NCBI GenBank assembly: GCA_037178855.1
Contig: JASJZC010000007.1
Coordinates: forward strand, 7,192,001-7,256,000
Direction of reading: 5' to 3'
DNA length: 64,000 nt
From: Oscheius sp. JU75
Lineage: Eukaryota; Nematoda; Chromadorea; Rhabditida; Rhabditidae
Shown in pieces: positions 27,071 through 38,732 of the stretch. The notes under the pieces are model-generated. The model had not been told where the DNA came from. It saw only the letters and a program-made list of their open reading frames with translations, and did not search any database. Position 1 is the stretch's first letter; every line of letters begins with the position of its first letter. A program made the position numbers and the translations under genes.

Positions 27071-30000
27071 ATGTTGCAACAGCCTGTCCCCGAACTCCGA
27101 AGTTTCCAGTCGCTGTCTAAATATGCAGGGGGACCAAGGTCAGTCCTACTTATGTTTTCTCCTCTGTGGAATTTTCTTGTGTAAATAGGCTGGAGCTAAC
27201 TGAGTCTTAAATTGCTTTAAGGGAAGGAGGCTTCCGCTCTCACAAGACTAACTAAAAGACAATTGGTTTGGCGTAACGAGCATTGTTAGTTCCGAGACTT
27301 AGAGATTTTTTGGTGTGCGAGAGTAGGAAGTCATGCTGGACCTCTTCAACCAATTGGGAATTGCAGATCAGTACTCGGCCGAAGGACATCTAATGTGGCT
27401 AACAGGAGGCTATCCACTTCCAAGAAAAAACATGACGAACACGAGACGGGCTCAGCAAGTGGATCCAAGGAGACTTTACATCTTAATGAAGCCGGGAGGG
27501 TAGAAAAAATGACATCGGAAATTCTCATCCATTTTTATAGGCATGTTCTATTGAAGCTTCTCCAAGCAGATGGGAGAAGGGTGTCGAATGGGGGGAAGAT
27601 GAAGAAATTGAAGAGTCAAACCTTCCCTATCCTGGGTAGGCATTACTTTTTCACATTTTCGAAAGATTGCTTATAGTTTCGAAGAGCCAGTACTCCATTG
27701 TCTCCACCAAGTCTCACCTCCCAGGTCATGGTGTCTAAAAATGGTGATGAGTCCTTGGTTCGATCGAGTGACGATGGCTGTGATTATTTTAAATTGTATA
27801 ACATTAGGTGCGTTTTATGCCTTTCTTTTCAAAAGCGCCTCCAGGAATGTATCGACCTTGTGATGACGGTCCCGACTGTACCACATACCGGTGTTATGTC
27901 CTCGGCTGGGTCGACCATGCTATTTTTGCCTATTTTGCTGCTGAAATGGTGGGAATTTTGGTTTCTGTTTTGACCCATGAATTTTAGGTAATAAAAATAA
28001 TGGCTCTCGGCTTCGTAGGATCAACAGCTTACCTATCAGATACTTGGAACCGACTAGATTTTTTTATTGTTATGGCAGGGTGAGTGCACTAATCATATTT
28101 GGTACCTTTTGTGTACTGAATTATATGAACAATACTTTTGCAGGATAGCAGAATTCATCTTACAAGAATACCTCGGCGGAAATATCAATTTAACAGCGAT
28201 ACGAACCGTTCGAGTGTTACGACCACTTCGAGCAGTCAACCGGATACCTTCCATGAGAATTCTAGGTATGTTCATCACAGCTAAATTTTGCAAAATTTAC
28301 TCAGTGAATCTACTGTTGGACACGTTACCTATGCTGGGTAACGTTCTGCTCTTATGCTTTTTCGTTTTCTTCATATTCGGCATCGTCGGTGTTCAATTAT
28401 GGGCGGGTCTCCTCAGGTTCGCATTTCTTCGGTTGGCTTTGCATATTTTCATTTTCAGAAATCGATGTGTCATAAATCTTCCAAAGTCAATATCAGAGAA
28501 CCAGACCGAATTGTTCCAAAATGTCAAATTGACCAGGTTTGTAGTCGTCTCTAAATAGGGGAGAGAAAAAAGTTAGGTACTACATTCCCGAAGACACATC
28601 TATGGAGTACATATGCAGTCAGCCAGATGCAAATGGCTTGCACACATGTGGCAATCTTCCTCCGTATACAAACAACGGGCAAAAATGTAATCTGACGATC
28701 GAGGAGTATATGGAATACGGGAACAATTCCGCCGGGCTGTGTGTAAATTGGAATTTCTACTACAACGAGTGCCAGGTAGCCATTTTTGAGGCCAGTCAGC
28801 CTTTTCACTTCAGGTCATGCAACGCAATCCATTTCAAGGCTCAGTTTCTTTCGACAATATTGGTTTTGCATGGGTAGCTATTTTTCTGGTAAGAAATGAA
28901 ACAGCAATGGTTTGAACTGAAAAGTCAGGTGATATCCTTAGAAGGCTGGACCGACATTATGTACTACGTGCAAGATGCTCATTCCTTCTGGAACTGGATT
29001 TACTTTGTATTGCTCATTGTGGTATGTGTCTTTCAATATCCACATTGAAGTAATAACATTTAGATTGGGGCTTTCTTCATGATTAACCTTTGTCTAGTCG
29101 TCATTGCCACTCAATTTGCCGAGACCAAGAGAAGGGAAACGGAACGTATGTTGCAAGAACGGAAGCGAATGCAGAGCCGGGACTCAATATGTTATTTACT
29201 AATGTTTTTGACTAAAAAAAAGATTCAGCCGCAACAGGCAGTGAAGCTGGAGGAACATCAAAAGACGAGCATCAGAGTGACAGTGTCTATGCCGCAATAG
29301 TTAGGTTGATAGGACAGACGTTTCGAAGAACCAAGAGGTTTGTGCGAAGGGTACGATTTTTCTTTTTTTGGAAACTTTTGGCTTGTAGCGATTCAATGAC
29401 TACATGGAACGACGAAGAGAAAGACGACAAAAGAAGAAAGAAAGCTCTCAAAGAAAGTCAAAACTGGATAACATGACAACTTTGTCGAGGATAGAAGAGC
29501 GGCTGGAAGAGGAAGATGAATTTGGTATGATTTTGAATTTTCCGTCATATGGAACTCTTCAGACGACCATCCAGTAGAAATTACGACTCCTGTCACGAGA
29601 AAACGAAGAGTCACCATCAGTGAAGATGCTGAAAAGATGGGAAACGGGCACTATCACCTGTCTAAAACGCATTCGACAGATGAGGACTTGATCGAGACTG
29701 AGGACGAATGGTCAGAGGAAGAAAAACCGGTAGGTGGTGCTTTTGAAGTTTCACGTTTCATGTTTTAAGAAAAAGAAATTGAAAAAAGAGCCGAAAGTCA
29801 GTTGGTTTCGAGCCAAGATCCGCAAATTTGTCGTTTGTGACCACTTTACGAGAGGTATTCTCGTCGCAATTCTTGTCAACACACTGTCGATGGGAGTGGA
29901 GTATCATCAACAGGTTATTGATCCTATTTTAATTCGAAACCTTATTTTAGCCTGAATTCCTGACCGTTCTGCTAGAATATTCCAACCTCTTCTTCACAGG

Positions 30001-33000
30001 ACTTTTTGCTTTCGAAATGTTGCTCAAGATCATAGCTGATGGTTTCTTCGGTTACCTCTCTGACGGATTCAATCTCTTTGATGGTGGAATTGTAGCGCTC
30101 AGGTAGGCACCTCACTCTTATGGCCCCAAAAAGAATTGCTCAGTGTTCTCGAGTTGTTTCAAGAAGGCAAGGGAGGTCTGTCCGTGCTTCGAACTTTTCG
30201 TCTTCTACGTATTCTAAAGCTCGTCAGATTCATGCCTGCTCTCCGCTACCAACTCGTTGTCATGCTTCGAACAATGGACAACGTGACAGTCTTCTTCGGT
30301 CTTTTAGTTCTTTTTATTTTCATCTTCAGGTATGAATTCCCTCTTTTCCTATTTTCACATTTCACTATCACGAATGACCTTCCCTCCCTCCACATCCTTT
30401 TTACAGTATCCTTGGCATGAACCTCTTTGGGTGCAAGTTTTGCAAGTATGAGGAACGTCTACTTGGCGGCCCGGCAAAAAAGTGTGAACGCAAGAACTTT
30501 GACTCTCTCCTCTGGGCTCTCATAACCGTATTTCAAGTGAGTTTAACTGGTAGACGAGCATGTGTGCAAGAGCTTCTTGTGTGTTAGATTCTGTAGCATG
30601 TTTCACCTCTCTAAGGCTGAATAATTTTAATGTCGTGTCGTGCGTTTCAGTACGCTCGGAATGGTTCTGTTTGGCTGCAAGTTCTGCAACCATCAAGAAA
30701 CCGGCCAAATCTGTACCTGTGGCCAAATTCGTGAAAATGTTTGTGATTGTGATCGGACGAACTTTGACAACTTCCTCCACGCAACTACCACAGTCTTTCA
30801 AGTCAGTTTCTGTCGTAACCTTTGTCGTTCCGTTTGCGTCCACGTTAGACTTGTCCATCTTAACAGTTTCAAATCTAGATATTGACTCAAGAAGACTGGA
30901 ATATGGTCTTGTTCAACGGTATGGCTCAGACCAATCCTTGGGCGGCTTTATACTTCGTAGCACTCATGACTTTTGGAAACTATGTGCTTTTCAACTTGTT
31001 GGTTGCTATCTTGGTTGAAGGATTTCAAGAGAGCAAGGAAGAAGAGAAGCGGCAACAAGTTTGAAAGCATCCTTTTGTGAATAGTAGCTTTTAGGAAGAA
31101 GAGACGAGACAAAAAGCCATCGAGGAAGAGGAAGAACGAAAAAGAGAGCTTGAAATGTTGATAGCCAAGTCTACATCAGTGGCTTTCGCTAATGGAGCAG
31201 CCATTTCGGAATGTACTTGCATGCCGATCAAGAAACAAGAAGTTTTGGATGATGATGCCATCGAGCTGCCTGTGCCTGGAAGTAATGGATACCATCGAGT
31301 CTCTACAGAGGACGACAGCTGCGATAGCAGGCAACGATTCCTGGATACCAATGCGAATTCCAGTGGAAAAAACAGGTTGACTTTTGATGTGTAGCGTAAC
31401 CCAATAGCTTTAAGACTCAATCGCCACACCTCTCTCGTAATCTCTGGTCAGAATGGTGGTCCAATTCATCGGCAGAGAGTACACAGCTGGGGTGGAATCT
31501 GTCATCACTTTAATCCAAACTGCGCTGTTCATGGCCGTAGAGCTCTGATTGAAAGCTACGCAAGAGAAAAGTTTCTGGAGGCTAGTCAAGAACTGAAACA
31601 AGCCCTGGCAGAGGAAGAAAAGTTAAATGAGAAGAAGCAAAACACCGTGATGAGAAAGCTATTTCGGAAGACTTGTCTAGCTAACAGAACAAACCATTCT
31701 CTCTTCGTCTTTGGCCCCAAGAACCCCTTTCGGATCAAGTGCTTGCAACTGACACGACGAAAATGGTTTGATTACTCTATCCTCGTTTTCATCGGCATCA
31801 ACTGTATTACGTTGGCTATGGAACGTCCTTCAATACCACCTCAAAGCGTAGAGAGAAAGTTTCTATCAGTCTCCGGATATATTTTCACCATCATATTCTC
31901 GCTAGAAATGGCCATGAAGGTAGTCAACACATTTTCTTTACTATTACCAATTCAGGTTGTTGCCAGCGGTTGCTTTTTCGGTAAAGCAGCGTATTTCAAG
32001 GATGGATGGAACATACTCGATGGCATTCTAGTCATCATCTCCTTGGTCAATGTGCTATTTGAATTTGTCGCAACCGGAGGTTTTTTTTCCCGAAAGTCGC
32101 ATTCTAATTGTTATCTTCAGACTCTCCCAAGATTTTTGGTGTCATTCGTGTTCTTCGACTTTTGAGGGCGCTAAGACCATTGAGAGTCATCAACCGAGCA
32201 CCAGGGGTCAAGCTGGTCGTCATGACTTTAATATCGAGGTATAAAACTGGGGTATAGGAAATACGCTTGATTTAGTCTCAAACCTATCGGTAACATCGTA
32301 CTCATTTGCTGCACATTCTTCATCATCTTCGGTATTCTTGGAGTCCAACTCTTCAAGGGAATGATGCATCATTGCATAGGACCGGATATCTCAAATATTA
32401 CCACGAGAGAAGAATGTGTTAGTGTTCCAACAAACAAATGGGTCAATCACCGGTACAACTTCGACAATCTTGGCCAAGTAAGCGTGTCTTCTTCTGTCAA
32501 AAACAAAATCTTCAGGCTCTAATGTCTCTCTTCGTCCTCTCCAGCAAAGACGGTTGGGTGTCCATCATGTACCAAGGAATCGACGCTGTCGGAGTAGACA
32601 TGCAGCCTATTGAGAACTACAACGAATGGCGGATGATCTATTTTATTTCCTTTCTTCTCCTGGTCGGCTTCTTTGTACTGAACATGTTCGTCGGAGTCGT
32701 CGTTGAAAACTTTCACAAGTGCAAAGAAGCTTTGGAAAAAGTAAGGCTATCATTTGAATCGTCTCATTTTCCATTTTAGGAGATCAGAGAGAAAGAGAAG
32801 GAAAAACGGCTCCAACGACAGCTGAAGCGTCAAAAGTTCGAAGAGAGCATGGCCGGACGAAAAAAGAAGATTGCCAAGAACCAACCCTACTGGCACAGCT
32901 ACGGACCAACAAGACTGTTTCTCCACGGTGTAGTCACTTCGAAGTATTTTGACTTGGCTATAGCAGCGGTCATCGGTAAGTTATTTCACGCACAGAAGTA

Positions 33001-34313
33001 TTGCTGAATCTTAGGAATCAATGTCATCTCAATGGCCATGGAGTTCTATATGATGCCCGTGGGCCTCAAGTACGTCCTTCGAGCTTTAAACTACTTCTTC
33101 ACAGCGGTCTTTACACTAGAAGCAGGCATGAAACTCTCAGCTCTCGGCTTCAAGAGATTCTTCAAAGAAAGGTTAGAGATTAACAACGCTTAAGACCAAT
33201 AAGGGATTTAAGATGGAACCGGCTAGACATGTTCATTGTTTTCCTATCGATCGCTGGAATAATTTTTGAAGAATTCGAGGCTTTGGAGTTGCCCATCAAT
33301 CCTACCATCATCCGCGTAATGAGAGTACTTCGGATTGCAAGAGGTGATTTTGCAAGGGAATGATCAAACGATGGGATTTCCAGTTCTAAAGCTTTTGAAA
33401 ATGGCCAAGGGGATCAGATCTTTGCTGGATACTGTAGGAGAAGCGTTGCCTCAAGTGGGAAACCTTGGATCATTGTTCTTCCTGCTCTTCTTCATTTTTG
33501 CTGCCCTGGGAGTGGAACTTTTCGGGAAGCTGGAATGTTCAGAAGATCATCCTTGTGACGGACTGGGAGAACATGCACATTTCAAGAACTTTGGAATGGC
33601 ATTCTTGACCCTGTTTCGAATAGCTACAGGAGATAATTGGAACGGCATCATGAAGGTGAGTTCCAGAAAGTTCTCAAAGTCGTATAAGGCAACTGAAACC
33701 AAGTTACATTTGTCCCAAGACCAGTGGTAGCGTATTCGATGTGTTCAAAAGATTGATTCAGGACGCTCTGAGAGATGATTGCGACTCTTCCGATCATTGT
33801 GAAACTAACTGCTGTGTCGATCCAATTCTGGCACCATGCTTTTTCGTCATCTTCGTCCTGATTTCCCAATTCGTTTTGGTCAACGTTGTTGTAGCCGTCT
33901 TGATGAAACATCTGGAAGAGAGCAACAAGAGAGATGCCGAAGAACCCGTTGATCCAAATGCGCCTGAGACTGAAATCCTGAAGATCGAGGAAGGGGAAAA
34001 GCCAGAAGAGAAGCTGCCAATTGAATGGACTGAGCAAGAAAAAGTGATGGCGAATCTTGAAAGAGAGCTGATCGAAGTAGAACACAAGTTAATCGAAGAA
34101 GAAATACGACGTAACAGCATGGTTGTGGCCGAAGAGCTTCAGCCACTCAACGAACGAGAAACTTACCGAGGTAGAACGGATGCCAACATACATGAAACAT
34201 TTTCAGAAGAAGACTACGGAGAAGATCTGTCGCTACAACTCGGGACCTCAGCAATAGACATATCAAGCACCAATAGTGGACGGGCTTCAATGAAATCTGG
34301 AAGGACAAATTGA
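27071..34313 (+). CDS. cca-1: T-type (low-voltage-activated, Cav3) calcium channel alpha-1 subunit
   Basis: Four-domain voltage-gated Ca2+ channel of the plasma membrane. Exons: 27071-27138, 27367-27499, 27541-27635, 27677-27807, 27845-27948, 27988-28079, 28144-28265, 28305-28416, 28459-28536, 28577-28775, 28814-28888, 28929-29021, 29064-29190, 29229-29350, 29389-29524, 29563-29729, 29770-29913, 29951-30102, 30144-30329, either 30407-30536 or 30651-30801, 30879-31058, 31095-31375, 31415-31919, 31956-32079, 32121-32238, 32276-32477, 32516-32740, 32780-32975, 33015-33171, 33213-33343, 33384-33655, 33762-34313. These give 1,802 or 1,809 residues, shorter than vertebrate Cav3 because linkers are compact. 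Selectivity residues are E-E-D-D (SLEGW about 408, TQEDW about 827, SKDGW about 1304, TGDNW about 1612), the T-type signature. S4 Arg repeats are clear ([13 protein letters not shown]). The symbol is the nematode orthologue's name. A TGCTCAG acceptor lies 1 bp before the ATG. Confidence 0.95.
30407..30536 (+). other. Alternative exon A, domain II S5-to-pore turret of Cav3
   Basis: 130 bp, flanked by TTTTACAG and a GTGAGT donor. It encodes [12 protein letters not shown], a short turret with one further cysteine (KKCERKNFD), then [10 protein letters not shown] of the pore helix. It enters and leaves in the same phases as exon B, and the next constitutive exon (from 30879) supplies the selectivity Glu. 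Confidence 0.85.
30651..30801 (+). other. Alternative exon B, Cys-rich version of the same turret
   Basis: 151 bp with GTTTCAG acceptor and GTCAGT donor. It aligns with exon A end to end: [12 protein letters not shown] at the start, [15 protein letters not shown] at the end. The turret between is longer and holds four additional cysteines (ICTC and VCDC). Each exon is 1 mod 3 in length, so including both or neither would shift the frame; use must be mutually exclusive. This corresponds in position to the alternative domain II turret exons described for invertebrate Cav3 channels such as molluscan LCav3. Confidence 0.85.
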
Positions 34314-36727
34314 TTGTGATATGTGTCATTCATATTTTTATATTTATTGTTTATCTCGCATTGCACTGGCGTTTTGATTTCTATGGAGAAGCTCTTTTGG
34401 TCTTATTCTCTGATACAGGTAAAAGCGTCTTGCGGTTTCATGGCCTTATTGTAGTTTTCTAAATACTTGTGACCCGTCATAGGCACATTCAACCCCAACT
34501 TCCACACCATATCTGACCCCCCATTTCAACTATCCTTAAAACAATCTCTCTCTCTCCCTCCTCCTCCTCCTCCCCCCACCCAGTTCACTTGTATTTCGAT
34601 CTGAGCACATTCACGACGTGAAAACAACGGTTTGGTGAATGTGTTATACAAGAAAATTAAAAAATTTAAACTTGTTTGCTCGAAGAAAAGTTCCTATTGA
34701 GGCCCCAATCAGCAGCCGGGACGTCTCACTCTCTTTCGGTCGGAGATTCCGTCTTCTCTTCTCGTAGTAAAGAATACGTCTTTGGTCGTATTCAACAATC
34801 GTACTCAATGCGGCTATCATTCACGTAGCTGAAAAATCCGTCGGTTCAATCCAATGGTAGTTTTCATCTCGTCACGTTTGAGAGCGGCAAAGCCTAGCTT
34901 CAGATACTCGACATCTTTGAAATTGCACTCGGCAATTCTACGGTCACCCCTCAAAGTGCCGGGTAGCGGGGAAGCACCAAGAATGAGTAATCTGTCTGAT
35001 GTCACTGTATACCATGATCAGCGACACTGGCTGCACTTTCCAGGGTCCATCCGATGTGAGTGGTTAGTTCTTCTTGTCATCCCTTGTCCATTACTCTAGT
35101 TTTTTCCCATAAATTAGCATGAAGGTAGGAAAAAATGCTGTTCAAATATTTACGGCTAGTTCTTCGTTAGTTCGGGAATCACATGTTTCTGTTTCGAAGG
35201 CGCTTGAGCTACTGTGTTTTTGACGGCAGAACCTTTCTTCGTTGCTTCCGACAGCTTCCAGTGGATTGTGAGAGATCTACTAGCCGGATTTGCTTTTTCA
35301 AAAAAAAAAAAAACCTTGCTTACCCACCATATTCATTTTTCTGCTATCTACTGATCCGACTTTGCTCAGACAAACATTATAACATTGAATGTTCTATCTT
35401 ATTCTGCCAATGCCTCTTGTACATGTGTAAAATACAGTGCCAATAAAGTTTGCGTAATATCGGCATCCATAGGAATTTTCCTCGTCACTTTCACATCTTT
35501 ATTTGGGGGAGGCGTAACTTACCAAAAAAGGGGGGGGGACCAAAAAAGGTAACAGGTTTGAGTGGGGAAAAAGTAGTCAGCATCGGAAGATCCCGAGGGA
35601 AAATTTGCACAATTCGCTCTTCTGACAATTCAAGATAAAGTACAATCAGGATTTAATTAGTTTTTGATTCCTCTCTCGTGTTCGCTGTTATCAGAACACG
35701 GTTTTTAACTAACAGTAAGTATAGCTTTGCGGTAAGTCTTTTGTATTTCAGTAAAATCATCCAAGCATTTTTGTGTTCTTTTTCTACTTCCATTAGCGTA
35801 AATATGCTGGTGACAAACAATGGAAGTATCCGAATCGTAAAGACAATCAATCAGCAGCGAAGAATGCTCCTGTCTTCAAAAAACTTATCTAGGCGATATG
35901 ACTTCTGCCTTTTATCTATTAGCACACCCCATAGTTGTGTCCACCGAAGTGACGAAGTTTATTAGTCGGAACCATTCGTTCTTTTGCTCTTCGTTTCGAG
36001 GGTAGACTGTACTCTTATCGTTGACTTACAATCATCCACATCAGGCCGGTGACTTTCCCCCTACCTCACTCATTCGCGTTCTTCTACCAAATATTTGGCT
36101 CTAAACGCCAGAAGTTTTTCTATAATAATGGATTTCCTATCGGCGTCCATCATATCACTAGTTCGATGCTAGTTTTTAGCCAAGTCTCTTTTGGGCACTT
36201 ATTCTGATCCACTTTACTCAGCAAATAGAATGAACTCAATCTCAAAATGACTGTTACTTGTCCCAAGGAACACAAACTGATTATAAAACCTCAAACAAAA
36301 GTCTTCAGCTCCCGGTTGACATCTCATGATCATTCTCCATGGTTACCCACATTTTGCGCCCACAGACCGTTTTATGACTCAGAAGCACGAGGTCCTTCTC
36401 ATTCCAGCCTGTTTTAGTAGTGAGCTAACACTGAACAGTTAAAGTTGAGATTCTTTTCTGAGCGAGTTTTGCGGTAAAAACACGCAGCTGCGGTTGCACG
36501 TGTTGGGTGTTCCTCAAATCTACGGAACATCGGTTGTTGCCACAACTCTTCAATGTATATCACCCCATCAGATCGCCCTCTTTGTTTGTGTTTCGAAACA
36601 TTTGCTCCCATTTCTTCCCATGTAGGTGGGATAGGCTGCCCGTAGCATACCGCTTTGTTTATAACATTCTTGTTGTCCACAGCTGGCTTGCATGTATCTT
36701 CCTACGATGATCTGTTGATTTCAGGTA
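34314..36727. other. Intergenic region after the channel gene
   Basis: Holds the 3' UTR of the channel, a CT/CTC-rich stretch at about 34541-34580, an A15 run near 35301 and a G9 run near 35527. Apart from the minus-strand ORF at 34817-35005, listed separately, I see nothing coding. Confidence 0.5.
34817..35005 (-). CDS. Possible small coding exon, product unknown
   Basis: 62-residue open frame containing RGDRRIAECNFKDVEYLKLG and ending NRRIFQLRE before a TGA. Composition looks protein-like (charged, few Cys, no low complexity). A second open minus-strand stretch follows at about 34655-34800 (includes RRILYYEKRRR) and might be joined by an intron I could not place. No family recognised; it may be chance. 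Confidence 0.25.
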   Translation of the reverse strand: MTSDRLLILGASPLPGTLRGDRRIAECNFKDVEYLKLGFAALKRDEMKTTIGLNRRIFQLRE

Positions 36728-38075
36728 ATGAGGCTCTTTCTAACTGTTCTTCTACTTGCAGTACTGTTTTCGATTACTCAAGCTGCCAAATGGGGAAACA
36801 ACCAGCGCTTCCAGAACATGGTAAGAGGGAAACACTAAAGCCCTACAAATGTTCCAGTGCGGGCGGAACATTACTGGATATCGCAATTACATTGACGGCT
36901 TGTTCAATGTCTCTATCAAAAAGCTGGCCGATGTCCTTCTCGGCGAGCCTATGTACACCACCCGGTACAAGGACGTGCGTGGCTCAACAGGGACAGAGTT
37001 CCAGCGTGAGTTAGTTTCTTTAATCGCAAATTCTTTGCGACAGTCTCTTTAGCTATCAGAGCGTCTCATAGGCTTGTTACACGTTGCACCTGAGATGTAT
37101 TACTCAGCGTATGACTCATAACAGTAACGACAGTCATTTCCAGGGTACATGCAGTTGGCAAAAGACATCCACGACGAAGTCGCCACTCCATGGAATGAGA
37201 ACCAGAATGGGTGGATTCGGCGACGAGTCATCTACGGTCTTCACGTCCACGAGAACGCCTTTGTCAAACACGCCAATGTCGGAGAGAACCAGGTAAGATG
37301 AACATCTAATAGTGCTCTATGTTCAATTCAGACAGCACTGTACCAAGATGAGCTACTGATTCTCAGTAAACAAGCAAGAAACTTGGACACGTTCATTCAG
37401 GGAATTCTGATCGAGGTAAGAAGGGTAAACTCTTATATTACTGTTTTAGGTGGAGTACTGCGGCGTTAGAGCTACTGGAAGGGACACATATCTGGAAGTT
37501 GATGTGAAGTTGACAGTGGACGGAACCCTACTCTCGCTCTTTGATGGTGACGCTTTACACTACTTCTTTTAACAATTTGATGATTAGATAACATCATGGA
37601 AAGCAGTGATCAGGGGTTTGTCCTCACTTATGGAATTCTTCGCTGGCTTTTGAAAGTCCACATTCCGCAACATCCTGAAGACCCCGTCCTCATCTCTGTA
37701 CAGCCGACTACAGAGCAGATCGTCATACCTTCTTTTTTCGATTCTAAGGATCCCTTTAAGTCCATTAAAATGATGACGAACATCCCGGTCACAACCGTCG
37801 ATCCAGTTGTTGCTAGTAGTCCTACTGCATTCAAGATCCTCTTATTGCTTCTTGGAGCTATTGTCATCGTCGGAATTGCGTAAGTACTGCTAAAAAATTT
37901 TTTCATATTTCTCCTCAGATATGCAGCGTACCGCGTCGTCAAGAAATTCGTCTGTCCAATGATTAGAATATCGAAGGAAGTTAGAGTAACGCAAAACCGA
38001 TTCAAAAACAATCGGGATGAAGGCCTTATAAATGAGGAACTAGCCAAGCGATCTAGGAAGGAATCTGATGTCTGA
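36728..38075 (+). CDS. Single-pass type I membrane protein, function unknown
   Basis: Seven exons: 36728-36820, 36858-37005, 37144-37292, 37332-37415, 37450-37546, 37588-37879, 37919-38075; 339 residues. Residues 1-20 are a signal peptide (Leu/Val-rich, ends TQA). An extracellular part of about 245 residues follows, with several Asn-X-Ser/Thr sites and a beta-strand-like stretch YLEVDVKLTVDGTL that recalls SEA-type folds, though I cannot assign it. A transmembrane helix (KILLLLLGAIVIVGIAYAAY) at about residues 270-290 is followed by a basic cytoplasmic tail rich in Lys/Arg/Asn. GATTTCAG sits 3 bp before the ATG. Family not recognised; cell-surface adhesion or receptor roles are only possibilities. 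Confidence 0.75.
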
Positions 38076-38732
38076 AGATGCAAAATTTGATGCTGTTGGT
38101 CGGTTCAGTTTCTCCTGATTGTATTTATATTACAAGCAATCTCCAATCTCTTTTTCTTCTTTTTTGTTTTGCTTTTCTCTCCTTGAAACGTTGTACATCC
38201 AATCTACGAGTGTTTCTGTCTATTCTCTTATTCCATTCACTTAGAGATGATTTCAGTTCAAGAAAGAATAATACCTGTCTTCAGCTTTGCTACCTATGTC
38301 AGTGTTTTGGCAACATCTTTAAAATATAAGTAGCCGTCGTCTCTGTTCGTCCAAGTCCTTTTACGTGTGCATGAAAATGCGTACGCAACACCGAAAGTTC
38401 GATTCACCATCTTATCGTGATTTTTTGGCGTTTTTGTCGTTTGGAAACGATGCAGAAAGTGCATTATGCTCTGTGGCGACGAGTAAATAGGCAAAATCTG
38501 GAAAGATCTCGACAAAAAAGGTGCACAAGATGCGAAGCTGGAAATTCAGATACGCAAAATATGCCTAATTGCGTCCTCAAAATCGTTTTCACTGTTTTTT
38601 GTCCAATTTATCATCCTTTTTGTCTCTTTCGTTGATCTCTAGGGTTACTATCCGCAAAAATGGCGGCAAGAGGCTTCTGAGAGGCATGCTCGACATTCTA
38701 CGAAAGTAGTAGTGAGCTTTGGACCGAAATTA

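Noticed and set aside
34838-34852. tRNA B-box-like motif GGTTCAATCC
   Set aside because: Flanking bases do not form the T-stem or a cloverleaf; it overlaps the candidate minus-strand ORF.
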